From Streptomyces sp. A0958 (GTDB lineage Bacteria; Actinomycetota; Actinomycetes; Streptomycetales; Streptomycetaceae), in NCBI RefSeq assembly GCF_004795035.1, contig NZ_SSBK01000028.1, positions 18,956-82,955 of the forward strand: a DNA stretch of 64,000 nt, given 5' to 3'. Both the position numbers and the translations under genes were made by a program. Shown here piece after piece: positions 1-10,377 of the stretch. The notes under the pieces were generated by a model that saw only the letters and a program-made list of their open reading frames with translations, made no database searches and was not told the DNA's origin. Position 1 is the stretch's first letter. Every line of letters begins with the position of its first letter.

Positions 1-44
1 CGCGCCACCGGGACGGGACCGTTCCGTTTCCCCGGAGGACGACC

Positions 45-668
45 GTGTCCCAGAAGGCCAAGGGCTGGCTGCTCGTCATCGCGGCGCTGGCCGGTGTCTG
101 GCTGATCAGGAACGGCGCCGACGCCCAGCTCACCCCGCCCGGCCCCGCCGCCGCCGAAGCCTTCGCCGCCGGCCCCGCCCTGCTGCCCGGGACGCCGGTC
201 GCCGAACCCCTGCGCCCCTCCGCCCCCGTCCGCATCAGGATTCCCGCCATCCGGGTCGACGCGCCGATGATGCGCCTCGGGCTCGGCGCGGACGGCAGCC
301 TCGACGTACCGCCGGCCGGGAACACCGACATCGTCGGCTGGTACAAGGACGGCACCCCACCCGGCGCCAAGGGCACGGCGATCGTGGCCGGCCATGTCGA
401 CAACACCCAGGGCCCCTCCGTCTTCTACGACCTGGGCTCACTGAAGAAGGGCAGCACCGTCGAGGTGGACCGGCAGGACGGCCGTACCGCCGTCTTCACG
501 CTCGACGCGATCGAGGTGTACGAGAGCGAGGACTTCCCCGACCGGCGGGTGTACGGCGCCTCGGAGCACGCCTCGCTGCGGCTGATCACCTGCGGCGGCG
601 GGTTCTCCGAGTCGACGGGCTACCGGGGCAACGTGGTGGCGTACGCCCACCTCACCGGCGTGCGATGA
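45..668 (+). CDS. class F/E-type sortase
   Basis: Predicted extracytoplasmic transpeptidase of the sortase family, anchored by one N-terminal hydrophobic segment (about residues 7-21). The catalytic set is visible: His117 in AGHVD, Cys183 in LITCGG and Arg194 in GYRGNVVAYAH. The length (207 aa) and TCGG motif fit the small class F sortases common in Streptomyces. The GTG start is preceded by GGAGG at 34-38 with six bases of spacing. No LPXTG-type substrate gene is seen in the window, so its partner is unknown. It converges on the next gene with only nine bases between stop codons. Confidence 0.9.
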   Translation: MSQKAKGWLLVIAALAGVWLIRNGADAQLTPPGPAAAEAFAAGPALLPGTPVAEPLRPSAPVRIRIPAIRVDAPMMRLGLGADGSLDVPPAGNTDIVGWYKDGTPPGAKGTAIVAGHVDNTQGPSVFYDLGSLKKGSTVEVDRQDGRTAVFTLDAIEVYESEDFPDRRVYGASEHASLRLITCGGGFSESTGYRGNVVAYAHLTGVR

Positions 669-677
669 GGACGCCGC

Positions 678-1466
678 TCAGCTCTGCCACTGGTCGAAGG
701 CGAGCTTGGCGACCAGCGAGAAGACGACCACCAGCAGCACTCCACGCACGAACTCGCTGCCCTTGCGCAGCGCCATCCGCGCCCCGAGCAGACCGCCCGC
801 CAGGTTGAACACCGCCATCAGCGCGGCCAGTTGCCACAGCACGTTGCCCTGATAAGCGAACATCGCCAGGGCGCCGGCGTTGGTGCAGACGTTGACGATC
901 TTGGCGGTGGCGGAGGCCGTCAGCAGGTCGAGGTGGAGCACCGCGGTCAGGGCCAGTACCAGGAAGGTGCCCGTGCCCGGCCCGAACAGTCCGTCGTACA
1001 GGCCGATGCCGCCGCCCACCAGGACGATCGCGGTGACCGTACGGGCCCGGGTGACCAGGGGCGGGACGCCGTCCCCGGCCGCCCGGCCGAACTGGGGCCG
1101 CAGCATCACGAACGCGGCGACCGCCAGCAGCACCACCATGATCACCGGGCGCAGCACGTCACTGCTGATCCCGGCGGCGAAGAACGCGCCGGTCATCGAC
1201 CCCGCCAGGGCCGCGAGCCCGATCCGTACGGCCGTGCCGACCTTCACCGGCGCCTTGCGCGCGTAGGTGACGGCGGCGCCCGAGGTGCCGACGATGGCGA
1301 CCGCCTTGTTGGTGCCGAGGATCTGCGCGGCCGGCAGGTGCGGGAGCCCCAGCAGCAGCGCGGGCAGCAGGAGCAGTCCGCCGCCCCCGACCACCGCGTC
1401 GATCCAGCCTGCCGCGGCTGCGGCGAGGCAGAGCACGACGAGTGTGGTCAGGGTGATGTCCGGCAT
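678..1466 (-). CDS. TSUP/TauE-SafE family membrane permease
   Basis: Polytopic membrane protein of 262 aa with about eight hydrophobic segments. It has the two-repeat pattern of the TauE/SafE family, with a glycine-rich VVGGGGLLLLPALL stretch early and GLYDGLFGPGTGTF in the second half. Such proteins are thought to move sulfonates or other sulfur-containing anions; the substrate here is unknown. The reading frame is open 61 codons further upstream, but that part is hydrophilic, so I place the start at the ATG giving MPDITLTTL. Confidence 0.85.
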   Translation of the reverse strand: MPDITLTTLVVLCLAAAAAGWIDAVVGGGGLLLLPALLLGLPHLPAAQILGTNKAVAIVGTSGAAVTYARKAPVKVGTAVRIGLAALAGSMTGAFFAAGISSDVLRPVIMVVLLAVAAFVMLRPQFGRAAGDGVPPLVTRARTVTAIVLVGGGIGLYDGLFGPGTGTFLVLALTAVLHLDLLTASATAKIVNVCTNAGALAMFAYQGNVLWQLAALMAVFNLAGGLLGARMALRKGSEFVRGVLLVVVFSLVAKLAFDQWQS

Positions 1467-1708
1467 GAACGCGACCCTAAGGAGCGGACGCGTGTGCCGT
1501 CCAACCATCTCGGGGGTGCGGCCGGAAAGTTGAGCCAACTCTGAGGTTCCCGCAGCCCACGCCCCTTTTTCCCGGCCGCCGGCGGCCTCACACGCCCTCC
1601 TCGTGGGTGCTGAGCGCAAGGTTCCTCCCGGGAAACAGCCCTGTCGCACGCGCCGAGGGCCGGAGGAACCTCCGAACGGGTACTTCCGGCCATCCGGGCC
1701 CCCGGTCG

Positions 1709-1714
1709 TACGCT
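1709..1714 (+). promoter_or_regulatory. -10-like box of a probable leaderless transcript
   Basis: TACGCT (TANNNT) lies exactly six bases before the ATG at 1721, so transcription would start at or next to the start codon. No Shine-Dalgarno sequence is present. No good -35 was found. Confidence 0.35.
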
Positions 1715-1720
1715 TGATCC

Positions 1721-2650
1721 ATGAACCAGGGCTGGCACGCGCGCGACATACCCGACCAGAGCGGCCGCACGGCCGTGGTGACGGGAGCCAACAGCGGAAT
1801 CGGGCTGATCACGGCGCGGGAGCTGGCCCGCAGCGGGGCCCGGGTGCTGCTCGCCTGCCGCGACGAGCGGCGCGGCAAGGAGGCGGCGGCCCGCATCCGG
1901 TACGCGGTGCGGGGCGCGGACGTGGAGTTCGCCGCACTGGATCTGGCCGATCTCTCCTCCGTACGCGAGTTCGCCGCGGACTACCGGGAGGACCGGCTCG
2001 ACCTGCTGATCAACAACGCCGGTGTGATGGCCCTTCCGTACGGGCGGACCGCCGACGGTTTCGAGACCCAGTTCGGCGTCAACCACCTGGGCCACTTCGC
2101 GCTCACCGGACTGCTGCTGCCCAAGTTGCTGGCCACTCCGGGCGCCCGGGTGGTGAGCGTGTCCAGCGGGCTGCACGCACTGGCCGACATCGACATGGGC
2201 GACCTCAACAGCGAGCGAAACTACCGCCGCTGGATCGCCTACGGCCGCTCGAAGACGGCCAACCTGCTCTTCGTCCACGAGCTGGCCCGGCGGGCCACGG
2301 CGGCGGGCAGCGGCCTGGTCGCCGCCGCCGCGCATCCCGGCTACGCGTCGACCAACCTCCAGACGGCGGGCGCCCGGATGGAGAACCGCAGGACGGCGGA
2401 GCGGGTCATGGAGCTCGGCAACCGCGTCATCGCCCAGCCGGCGTCGGCCGGTGCCCTGCCCACCCTGTACGCGGCCACCGCGCCGGGGGTGCGCCCCGAC
2501 TCGTTCACCGGGCCGCGGCTGCTGGGGTGGCGCGGCGCGCCCCGCCCGGCCTGGCGGGCGGGCTGGACGCGCAGCGACGTGGCGGGCGAGCGCCTGTGGG
2601 TGGCCTCGGAGCAGCTGACCGGGGTGACCTACGCGGGGCTCGGGTCCTGA
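1721..2650 (+). CDS. short-chain dehydrogenase/reductase (SDR)
   Basis: NAD(P)-dependent oxidoreductase of 309 aa in the retinol dehydrogenase/WWOX-like SDR branch. The cofactor motif TGANSGIG is at residues 21-28, NNAG at 98-101, the catalytic Ser near 148-149 and the YGRSK motif gives Tyr174/Lys178. ACRDERRG after beta-strand 2 suggests NADP preference. The substrate cannot be told from sequence. It stands alone and converges on the VOC gene; the two stop codons lie in the same hairpin. Confidence 0.88.
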   Translation: MNQGWHARDIPDQSGRTAVVTGANSGIGLITARELARSGARVLLACRDERRGKEAAARIRYAVRGADVEFAALDLADLSSVREFAADYREDRLDLLINNAGVMALPYGRTADGFETQFGVNHLGHFALTGLLLPKLLATPGARVVSVSSGLHALADIDMGDLNSERNYRRWIAYGRSKTANLLFVHELARRATAAGSGLVAAAAHPGYASTNLQTAGARMENRRTAERVMELGNRVIAQPASAGALPTLYAATAPGVRPDSFTGPRLLGWRGAPRPAWRAGWTRSDVAGERLWVASEQLTGVTYAGLGS

Positions 2651-2674
2651 GCCCCGCGCGGGCCCCGGGGCTCA
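2648..2674. terminator. bidirectional hairpin spanning both stop codons
   Basis: A perfect 9-bp stem (2648-2656 with 2666-2674) encloses a 9-nt loop. The left arm begins with the SDR stop TGA and the right arm ends with the complement of the VOC stop, so one stem serves two convergent genes. Confidence 0.6.
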
Positions 2675-3082
2675 GCCCTGGTCCTGGACGGCGGACGGGT
2701 CCATCCAGATGACCTCCCAGATGTGGTGGTCCGGGTCCTGGAAGGACCGGCCGTACATGAAGCCGAGGTCCTGCGGCTCGTTGGCGGGCGATCCGCCGTT
2801 GGCGAGGGCGGCGTCGGCCAGCTCGTCCACCTTCTCGCGGCTGTCGGCGCTGAGCGCGAGGATCACCTCGGTGGACGCCGAGGCGTCCGCGATCTCCTTC
2901 TTGGTGAAGTCCTTGAAGCGCTCCTCCTGGAGGAACATGGCGAAGATCGTGTCGCTGATGACGAGACAGGCGGTGCGCTCGTCGCTGAACTGCGGGTTGA
3001 AGGAGTAGCCCAGCTTGCCGAAGAAGCCCTTGGCCGTCTCCAGGTCCTTGACCGGCAGGTTCACGAAGATCATCTGAGGCAT
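2672..3082 (-). CDS. VOC (glyoxalase/bleomycin-resistance fold) family protein
   Basis: Small 136-aa protein with the vicinal oxygen chelate pattern: an N-terminal IFVNLPVKDLETAKGFFGKL beta-alpha module and a C-terminal QDPDHHIWEVIWM module that carries the usual metal-side His and Glu. Members may be dioxygenases, lyases or drug-binding proteins. No neighbour indicates a substrate, so this is a fold-level call. The 250 bases upstream are filled with simple repeats. Confidence 0.85.
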   Translation of the reverse strand: MPQMIFVNLPVKDLETAKGFFGKLGYSFNPQFSDERTACLVISDTIFAMFLQEERFKDFTKKEIADASASTEVILALSADSREKVDELADAALANGGSPANEPQDLGFMYGRSFQDPDHHIWEVIWMDPSAVQDQG

Positions 3083-3130
3083 GGCCGTCTCACTCTCTCG
3101 GTGCGTGTTCCGTATGCGTCCGGCGTACGC

Positions 3131-3309
3131 GATGTGTGTCTATATGTGTGTCTGTGTGTGCGTCTGTGTGTGCGTCTGTCGAATACGTGTCGACAGATAG
3201 ACGCCCGGGCCGCCGGAAACTCATCGGTGGCGGGCGGCAGATCCTTCCGCGCGGCCAGATCCTTCCGCGCGGCCAGATCCTTCCGGGCGGCGAATCCTTT
3301 CCGCGCGGC
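3131..3309. repeat. TG-rich microsatellite, hairpin and 18-bp tandem repeats
   Basis: Bases 3131-3180 are a degenerate (GTGTGTCT)n tract. A hairpin with 8-bp arms TCTGTCGA/TCGACAGA follows at 3175-3197. Then come three 18-bp tandem copies of CAGATCCTTCCGCGCGGC (3238, 3256, 3274; the third with one change) and a degenerate fourth copy to 3309. The block fills the gap between the VOC start and the end of the upstream regulator gene. Confidence 0.85.
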
Positions 3310-3332
3310 GCCGGACGGAAAACCTCGGGCGC

Positions 3333-4337
3333 TCAGGACACCGCGAGCGGCGCCCCGCCCCGCAGCAGCGAGCCGCCGAGCGGGGTCAGGGTGTGCAGGA
3401 CCGAGCTGCCGTGCCGCAGTGTGTGGACGAGGCCCGCCTCGCGCAGCACGCAGGCGTGCTGGCTGGCCGAGGCGAGGGAGACCCCGGCGCGGCGGGCCAG
3501 TTCGCTGGTCGTGCAGCCGTCGCCGATGGCCCGCAGGACCGTGGAGCGGGTCTGGCCGAGTAACCGGCCGAGCCAGGGGCCCGGTTCGGCGAAGCCGGGG
3601 GCCGCGGGGTGGGCGACCGGGTAGACGAGGACGGGCGGGAGCAGCGGGTCGCGCAGGACGACGGGGGCGCCCCGGCAGAAGAACGACGGCTGGAGGAGCA
3701 GCCCGCGCCCGTCCAGGTGGAGGTCGCGGTCGACGGGGTAGTCCGCCTCCAGGACGGGCGCCCGCCAGCGGATCACCGGCGGGAGCGAGGCGAGCAGTGC
3801 GTCGCTGCCGCCGTCCAGGAGGGCACGGCCCCGGATCGCGCGGTCGGCCTCGACGGCGGACTGGATGTGCGGCCAGTACGGCTCTACGGCGGCGCGGTGG
3901 TAGTCCCGCAAAATTCCGACGAGCCGGCCCAAGTGCTCGGTACCGCCCTCGCGCAGCGGTTCGAGCCGGGCGCGCCGGGCCGTGCGCCGGGCGCCTGGCG
4001 CGCCCCGGTCGTCCACCATCGCGATCTCGGCCCGCAGACGCTCGGGCGGCGTCGCGCGCACGGCCTCCATTCCGGCGTCGGGGCCGAGCGGTTCGGCGCT
4101 TTCCTGAGAAGGCGTCAGGAAGTCGGGGAAATAACCGCGCGGCGGAACCACCGCGGACAGCAGACGCACTTCACCGCTCAACCGTGGACGGGTTTCCGCG
4201 CGCCATTTTCCGAACACCGCGGAAGCCCTCCGGTCCCTCAGCCGGTGAAAGCTGAGAATGGTCTCCCACAGCGCGTCCGGCCCGGCGGCCATCCGCACCT
4301 TGGAAAGGTCCCATCCGGAAACATGGATACGCAGCAC
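3333..4337 (-). CDS. ArsR-type winged-helix regulator (DUF5937-like)
   Basis: 334-aa protein of a family frequent in Streptomyces: a long N-terminal region (about residues 1-240) of unknown role followed by a C-terminal ArsR-type winged helix, seen as VLRAIGDGCTTSELARRAGVS (read in two parts around residues 265-285), SASQHACVLREAGLV and a wing ending VLHTLTPLG. It should bind DNA as a dimer. No metal-binding cysteine cluster is present, so the signal is not obviously a metal. GTG 4337 is chosen because GGGAG precedes it at good spacing; the upstream open frame is low-complexity. Confidence 0.75.
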   Translation of the reverse strand: MLRIHVSGWDLSKVRMAAGPDALWETILSFHRLRDRRASAVFGKWRAETRPRLSGEVRLLSAVVPPRGYFPDFLTPSQESAEPLGPDAGMEAVRATPPERLRAEIAMVDDRGAPGARRTARRARLEPLREGGTEHLGRLVGILRDYHRAAVEPYWPHIQSAVEADRAIRGRALLDGGSDALLASLPPVIRWRAPVLEADYPVDRDLHLDGRGLLLQPSFFCRGAPVVLRDPLLPPVLVYPVAHPAAPGFAEPGPWLGRLLGQTRSTVLRAIGDGCTTSELARRAGVSLASASQHACVLREAGLVHTLRHGSSVLHTLTPLGGSLLRGGAPLAVS

Positions 4338-4376
4338 CGAACTCCCACCCCTTGCACCTGCAATTACCCCTTCGCA

Positions 4377-4405
4377 AGTGTATGCGAACCGTAACAGCAC
4401 GTCAC
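4377..4405 (-). promoter_or_regulatory. candidate promoter of the ArsR-type gene
   Basis: On the minus strand GTGACG (4400-4405), a 17-bp spacer and TACACT (4377-4382) make a plausible vegetative promoter about 40 bases before the GTG start. Between it and the start is a direct repeat containing GCAAGGGG/GCGAAGGGG that could bind the regulator itself. Confidence 0.35.
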
Positions 4406-4581
4406 CACGGGGTTTCGGCCAGAGGTGAAACGTCTCGCCCGGACCCGCCGCCGGACGAAAGGCTGTACGACGTCGGGTGCGATTCCGGAGCCACCGGAAG
4501 AGCGAGTGAAGGCCGTGGGGGGTTTTGCTCGTTCGGCGGCGGTTGGCAATGGTGCGGCTCCGCACTCGACGGGGGTAAGCC

Positions 4582-4619
4582 GGGTGCGGCCCGTGGGTGG
4601 GGACCCATGGGCCGCACCC
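4582..4619. other. long hairpin in an otherwise gene-free stretch
   Basis: GGGTGCGGCCC (4582-4592) pairs with GGGCCGCACCC (4609-4619), and inside it TGGGT pairs with ACCCA around a GGGG tetraloop: 17 bp with one wobble. It sits in the 400-bp gap 4338-4741, whose right part (4620-4735) is noticeably AT-richer than its surroundings and has no convincing ORF. It could be the terminator of a small RNA transcribed leftward or simply a structured spacer. Confidence 0.4.
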
Positions 4620-4741
4620 TGGTCCGTTCAGGCCGACTTCTTTGCGTATTAAACGAAGCAATGTCCGCTGGTAACCTGAGCGGTTAACCGGAGTGGAATT
4701 TACCCAGACATGACAACAACTGGTGGGTGGCTACGACAAGG

Positions 4742-4770
4742 CGGCGGCACCCCCGCACAGGGTGCCGCCG
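4742..4770 (-). terminator. ppdK terminator
   Basis: Perfect 11-bp GC stem (4742-4752 with 4760-4770) and 7-nt loop, about 85 bases after the ppdK stop codon. There is no T-tract, as is usual in Streptomyces. Confidence 0.7.
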
Positions 4771-4853
4771 CCTCCGGAATTCCGCGGCGGCCACCGGTTC
4801 GGTGAGGGTCGGACGAACCGGCGGCGCCTGCGGAATCAGTGGGTGGTGCCGCG

Positions 4854-7565
<2,712 letters not shown>

Positions 7566-8081
7566 GGGTCTCGACTCCTCGAGGACGCGGTGGCTGCCCT
7601 GACGGCGAGGAACATACCCAGATCGAAGGTGTGCCGGTACGTCCACTTGCGCGTCGTACGGCCGTAACCACCCGTCCGCCAGCAGATCGAAAGTCACCCG
7701 GTCGACGGGCCCCGTGAAGCGATGCGTTCAGGACTCGTACACAGGATTACGCAGAGCGCGCCGATACCCGCAGTTCGATGGCTGAAAGTAACCGAAGCCT
7801 CGATCGATCAAAGTGGAGCCACCTGGCACCCAGTGCCACCATTTGAGAAGTGCAGCCCCCGATTTCGCGCTCATCAGAGCGCGACCTACCTCAGAGTGGC
7901 GAGAATCACGCCGGAATGGCCGCTCAGATGTCACCATCCGGACACCCGTTTGATAACTCTAAGCGAGGCGATGATCACGCAGAGGCGCCGAGTGAGGGTC
8001 ATAGGTATACACAAAGCATCGTTCCGTGGTCCGGGGGCCCGATTCGCGCCCCATGAAGCGCTCAGATGAGCAAAGGACTCG
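7566..8081. other. structured, relatively AT-rich intergenic region upstream of ppdK
   Basis: More than 500 bases without a convincing gene. It holds two clean hairpins: TGGCAC-CCA-GTGCCA (7824-7838) and CGCGCTC-ATCA-GAGCGCG (7866-7883). Several runs are less GC-rich than the flanking genes. It may contain a long ppdK 5' leader or a small RNA. A 69-codon minus-strand open frame (7728-7937) crosses the hairpins and has no recognisable product. Confidence 0.4.
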
Positions 8082-8100
8082 GGGGGCACCGGGTGCCCTC
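8082..8100 (-). terminator. dusB terminator
   Basis: GGGCAC (8084-8089) and GTGCCC (8093-8098) with a 3-nt loop, extended by two further pairs, 16 bases after the dusB stop. Confidence 0.45.
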
Positions 8101-8116
8101 CCCTCACACGGCCCCC

Positions 8117-9265
8117 TCAGCCCCCGGAGGTGTCCAGCTCCGCGTCTGCGCCGACGCCCGCGCAGTCGTACGGGTCCTTCAGCCAACCGTCCGGGAGAGC
8201 CACCCGGTTGTTACCGGAGGTGCGTCCGCGCGGCCCGTCCGCGCCGTCCGGCCACGGCTGGTCGAGGTCCAGCTCCTGGAGCTGGGAGCCCAGCTCCTCC
8301 AGGGACGAGGTGATCGCCAGCTTCTTGCGCATCTCGGAGCCGACCGCGAAGCCCTTGAGGTACCAGGCCACGTGCTTGCGGAAGTCGATCACGCCCCGTG
8401 CCTCGTCGCCGATCCACTCCCCCAGCAGCGTCGCGTGGCGCAGCATGACGTCCGCGACGGTGCGCAGCGTGGGCGCCTGCCGCGTCCCCGTGCCCTCGAA
8501 CGCGCTGACCAGGTCGCCGAAGAGCCAGGGGCGGCCCAGGCAGCCACGGCCCACGACGACGCCGTCGCAGCCGGTCTCGCGCATCATGCGCAGGGCGTCG
8601 TCCGCGCACCAGATGTCGCCGTTGCCGAGGACGGGGATCTCCGGGACGTGCTCCTTGAGGCGGGCGATGGCCTCCCAGTCGGCGGTGCCGCCGTAGTGCT
8701 GGGCGGTCGTCCGGCCGTGCATGGCGACCGCCGTGACGCCCTCCTCCACGGCGATCCGGCCGGCGTCGAGGAAGGTGAGGTGGTCGTCGTCGATGCCCTT
8801 GCGCATCTTGATGGTCACGGGCAGGTCCCCGGCCCGCGAGACGGCCTCGTGCAGGATCGCGCGCAGCAGCGGCCGCTTGTACGGGAGGGCCGAGCCGCCG
8901 CCCTTGCGGGTGACCTTGGGGACGGGGCAGCCGAAGTTCAGGTCGATGTGGTCGGCCAGGTCCTCGTCCACGATCATGCGGACCGCCTTGCCGACCGTGA
9001 CCGGGTCCACTCCGTACAACTGGATGGAGCGGGGGGTCTCGCTCGCGTCGAAGTGGATGAGCTGCATGGTCTTCTCGTTGCGCTCGACCAGGGCCCTCGT
9101 CGTGATCATCTCGCTGACGAACAGCCCCTTGCCGCCGGAGAACTCCCGGCACAGCGTGCGGAAGGGGGCGTTGGTGATGCCGGCCATGGGGGCGAGGACC
9201 ACCGGCGGCTGCACGGTGTGCGGGCCGATGCGGAGCAGCGGGGGCGAGGGGGCGAGCGTGGTCAT
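8117..9265 (-). CDS. dusB: tRNA-dihydrouridine synthase
   Basis: FMN-dependent reductase that makes dihydrouridine in tRNA. The 382-aa protein shows the Dus signatures in order: APMAGITNAPFRTLC (flavin site), NFGCPVPKV with the catalytic Cys, KMRKGIDDD, HGRTTAQHYGG and GNGDIW near the phosphate site, then a C-terminal helical tRNA-binding domain. The start ATG is preceded by GACAAT six bases away and no ribosome site, suggesting a leaderless mRNA. Its start region faces the beta-lactamase gene. Confidence 0.93.
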   Translation of the reverse strand: MTTLAPSPPLLRIGPHTVQPPVVLAPMAGITNAPFRTLCREFSGGKGLFVSEMITTRALVERNEKTMQLIHFDASETPRSIQLYGVDPVTVGKAVRMIVDEDLADHIDLNFGCPVPKVTRKGGGSALPYKRPLLRAILHEAVSRAGDLPVTIKMRKGIDDDHLTFLDAGRIAVEEGVTAVAMHGRTTAQHYGGTADWEAIARLKEHVPEIPVLGNGDIWCADDALRMMRETGCDGVVVGRGCLGRPWLFGDLVSAFEGTGTRQAPTLRTVADVMLRHATLLGEWIGDEARGVIDFRKHVAWYLKGFAVGSEMRKKLAITSSLEELGSQLQELDLDQPWPDGADGPRGRTSGNNRVALPDGWLKDPYDCAGVGADAELDTSGG

Positions 9266-9271
9266 GGCCCC

Positions 9272-9277
9272 ATTGTC
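9272..9277 (-). promoter_or_regulatory. dusB: -10-like GACAAT box of dusB
   Basis: GACAAT with six bases to the ATG at 9265; the same box precedes recO, era and hemW. Read as the -10 of a leaderless transcript. Confidence 0.4.
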
Positions 9278-9405
9278 CCGTATCCGGGCCACTGCTCGGT
9301 GGGCGGCCGGGGCCCGCCGGGGGCGGCGAAAGGGCGGGCGTTGCCGGACCCCGGCCGTAGCGTGGGGTTTCCGGCAAGGAGCCGGCCGAGAAGGAGATGA
9401 AAGCC

Positions 9406-10362
9406 ATGCTGCCCACTTCACGCTTGACCCTGACCGGTACGAAGCGCACCGCGGCCGCTCCCAGCCGCCGCAGGCTGCTCACGCTCGGGGGCGCGGGCGC
9501 CGCCGGGGCGCTGCTCCTCGGCGCGGGGTCCGCCCGGGCGGCGACCGCCCGCACGGCCGCCTCCACGTCGGCCCGGCTGCGCGAGCTGGAACGGGCGCAC
9601 GGCGCCCGCGTCGGCGCGTTCGCGTACAACGCGGCCACCGGGGTCGCGGTCCGCCACCGGGCCGACGAGCGCTTTCCCCTGCTGTCCACCTTCAAGACGT
9701 TCGCCGCGGCGGCCGTCCTGCGGGATCTGGACCGGGAGGGCGAGGTCCTGGACAAGGTGATCCACTACACGGAGGCGGACTGCGTGTCCGATTCGCCGGT
9801 CACGGGCACCCCGGAGAACATCGCGAACGGGCTGAGCGTCGCCCGCCTGTGCGACGCGGCCATCGGTGACAGCGACAACACCGCAGGCAATCTGCTGCTG
9901 CGCGAGCTGGGCGGTCCCGGCGCGGTCACGCGTTTCGCCCGCTCGCTGGGCGACCGGGTGACCCGGCTGGACCGCTGGGAGCCCGAGCTCAACTCCGCCG
10001 AGCCGGGCCGGATCACGGACACGACGAGCCCGGCCTCGATCGCCCGCGACTACGCGCGGCTCGTGCTGGGGAGCGCGCTGGAGCCCCGGGACCGCGAGCG
10101 GCTGACCGAGTGGCTGCTGAACTGCCGGACGAGCGGCACCCGCTTCCGGGCCGGACTGCCGCCGGAGTGGACGGTCGCGGACAAGACGGGCGGCGGCCCG
10201 TACGGCTCGTGCAACGACGTGGGCATCGCCTGGACGCCGGAGGGGGCGCCGGTGGTCCTGGCGGTGCTGACGACGAAGCCCGGCGGCGATCCGGACGCGG
10301 CGGGCGACCATCCGCTGATCCGTGAGGCGGCGGGGATGCTGGCGGCGGCAGTCGTTAGTTAG
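9406..10362 (+). CDS. class A beta-lactamase, Tat-exported
   Basis: Serine beta-lactamase of 318 aa. Signatures in order: twin-arginine signal RRRLLTLGGAG (from residue 21) ending near the ARA-A site at 43-46, STFK with Ser94/Lys97, SDN 156-158, EPELN with the general base Glu192, and KTG 260-262. All active-site residues are present, so it should be functional. Two ATGs are possible (9397, 9406); AAGGAG at 9391-9396 lies nine bases from the second and touches the first, so 9406 is chosen. A drug-exporter gene follows after 15 bases. Confidence 0.93.
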   Translation: MLPTSRLTLTGTKRTAAAPSRRRLLTLGGAGAAGALLLGAGSARAATARTAASTSARLRELERAHGARVGAFAYNAATGVAVRHRADERFPLLSTFKTFAAAAVLRDLDREGEVLDKVIHYTEADCVSDSPVTGTPENIANGLSVARLCDAAIGDSDNTAGNLLLRELGGPGAVTRFARSLGDRVTRLDRWEPELNSAEPGRITDTTSPASIARDYARLVLGSALEPRDRERLTEWLLNCRTSGTRFRAGLPPEWTVADKTGGGPYGSCNDVGIAWTPEGAPVVLAVLTTKPGGDPDAAGDHPLIREAAGMLAAAVVS

Positions 10363-10365
10363 CCG

Positions 10366-10371
10366 TACTAT
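10366..10371 (+). promoter_or_regulatory. -10-like TACTAT box before the exporter gene
   Basis: TACTAT with six bases to the ATG at 10378 and no ribosome site. The MFS gene may have its own leaderless transcript besides read-through from the beta-lactamase gene. Confidence 0.35.
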
Positions 10372-10377
10372 CGATGC

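Noticed and set aside
7824..7838. CIRCE or HrcA site before ppdK
   Set aside because: The arms are TGGCAC/GTGCCA with a 3-bp centre; CIRCE needs GCACTC-N9-GAGTGC.
7728..7937. Possible 69-residue minus-strand protein upstream of ppdK
   Set aside because: No ribosome site, no known family, and it crosses two hairpins. Left as an unassigned region.
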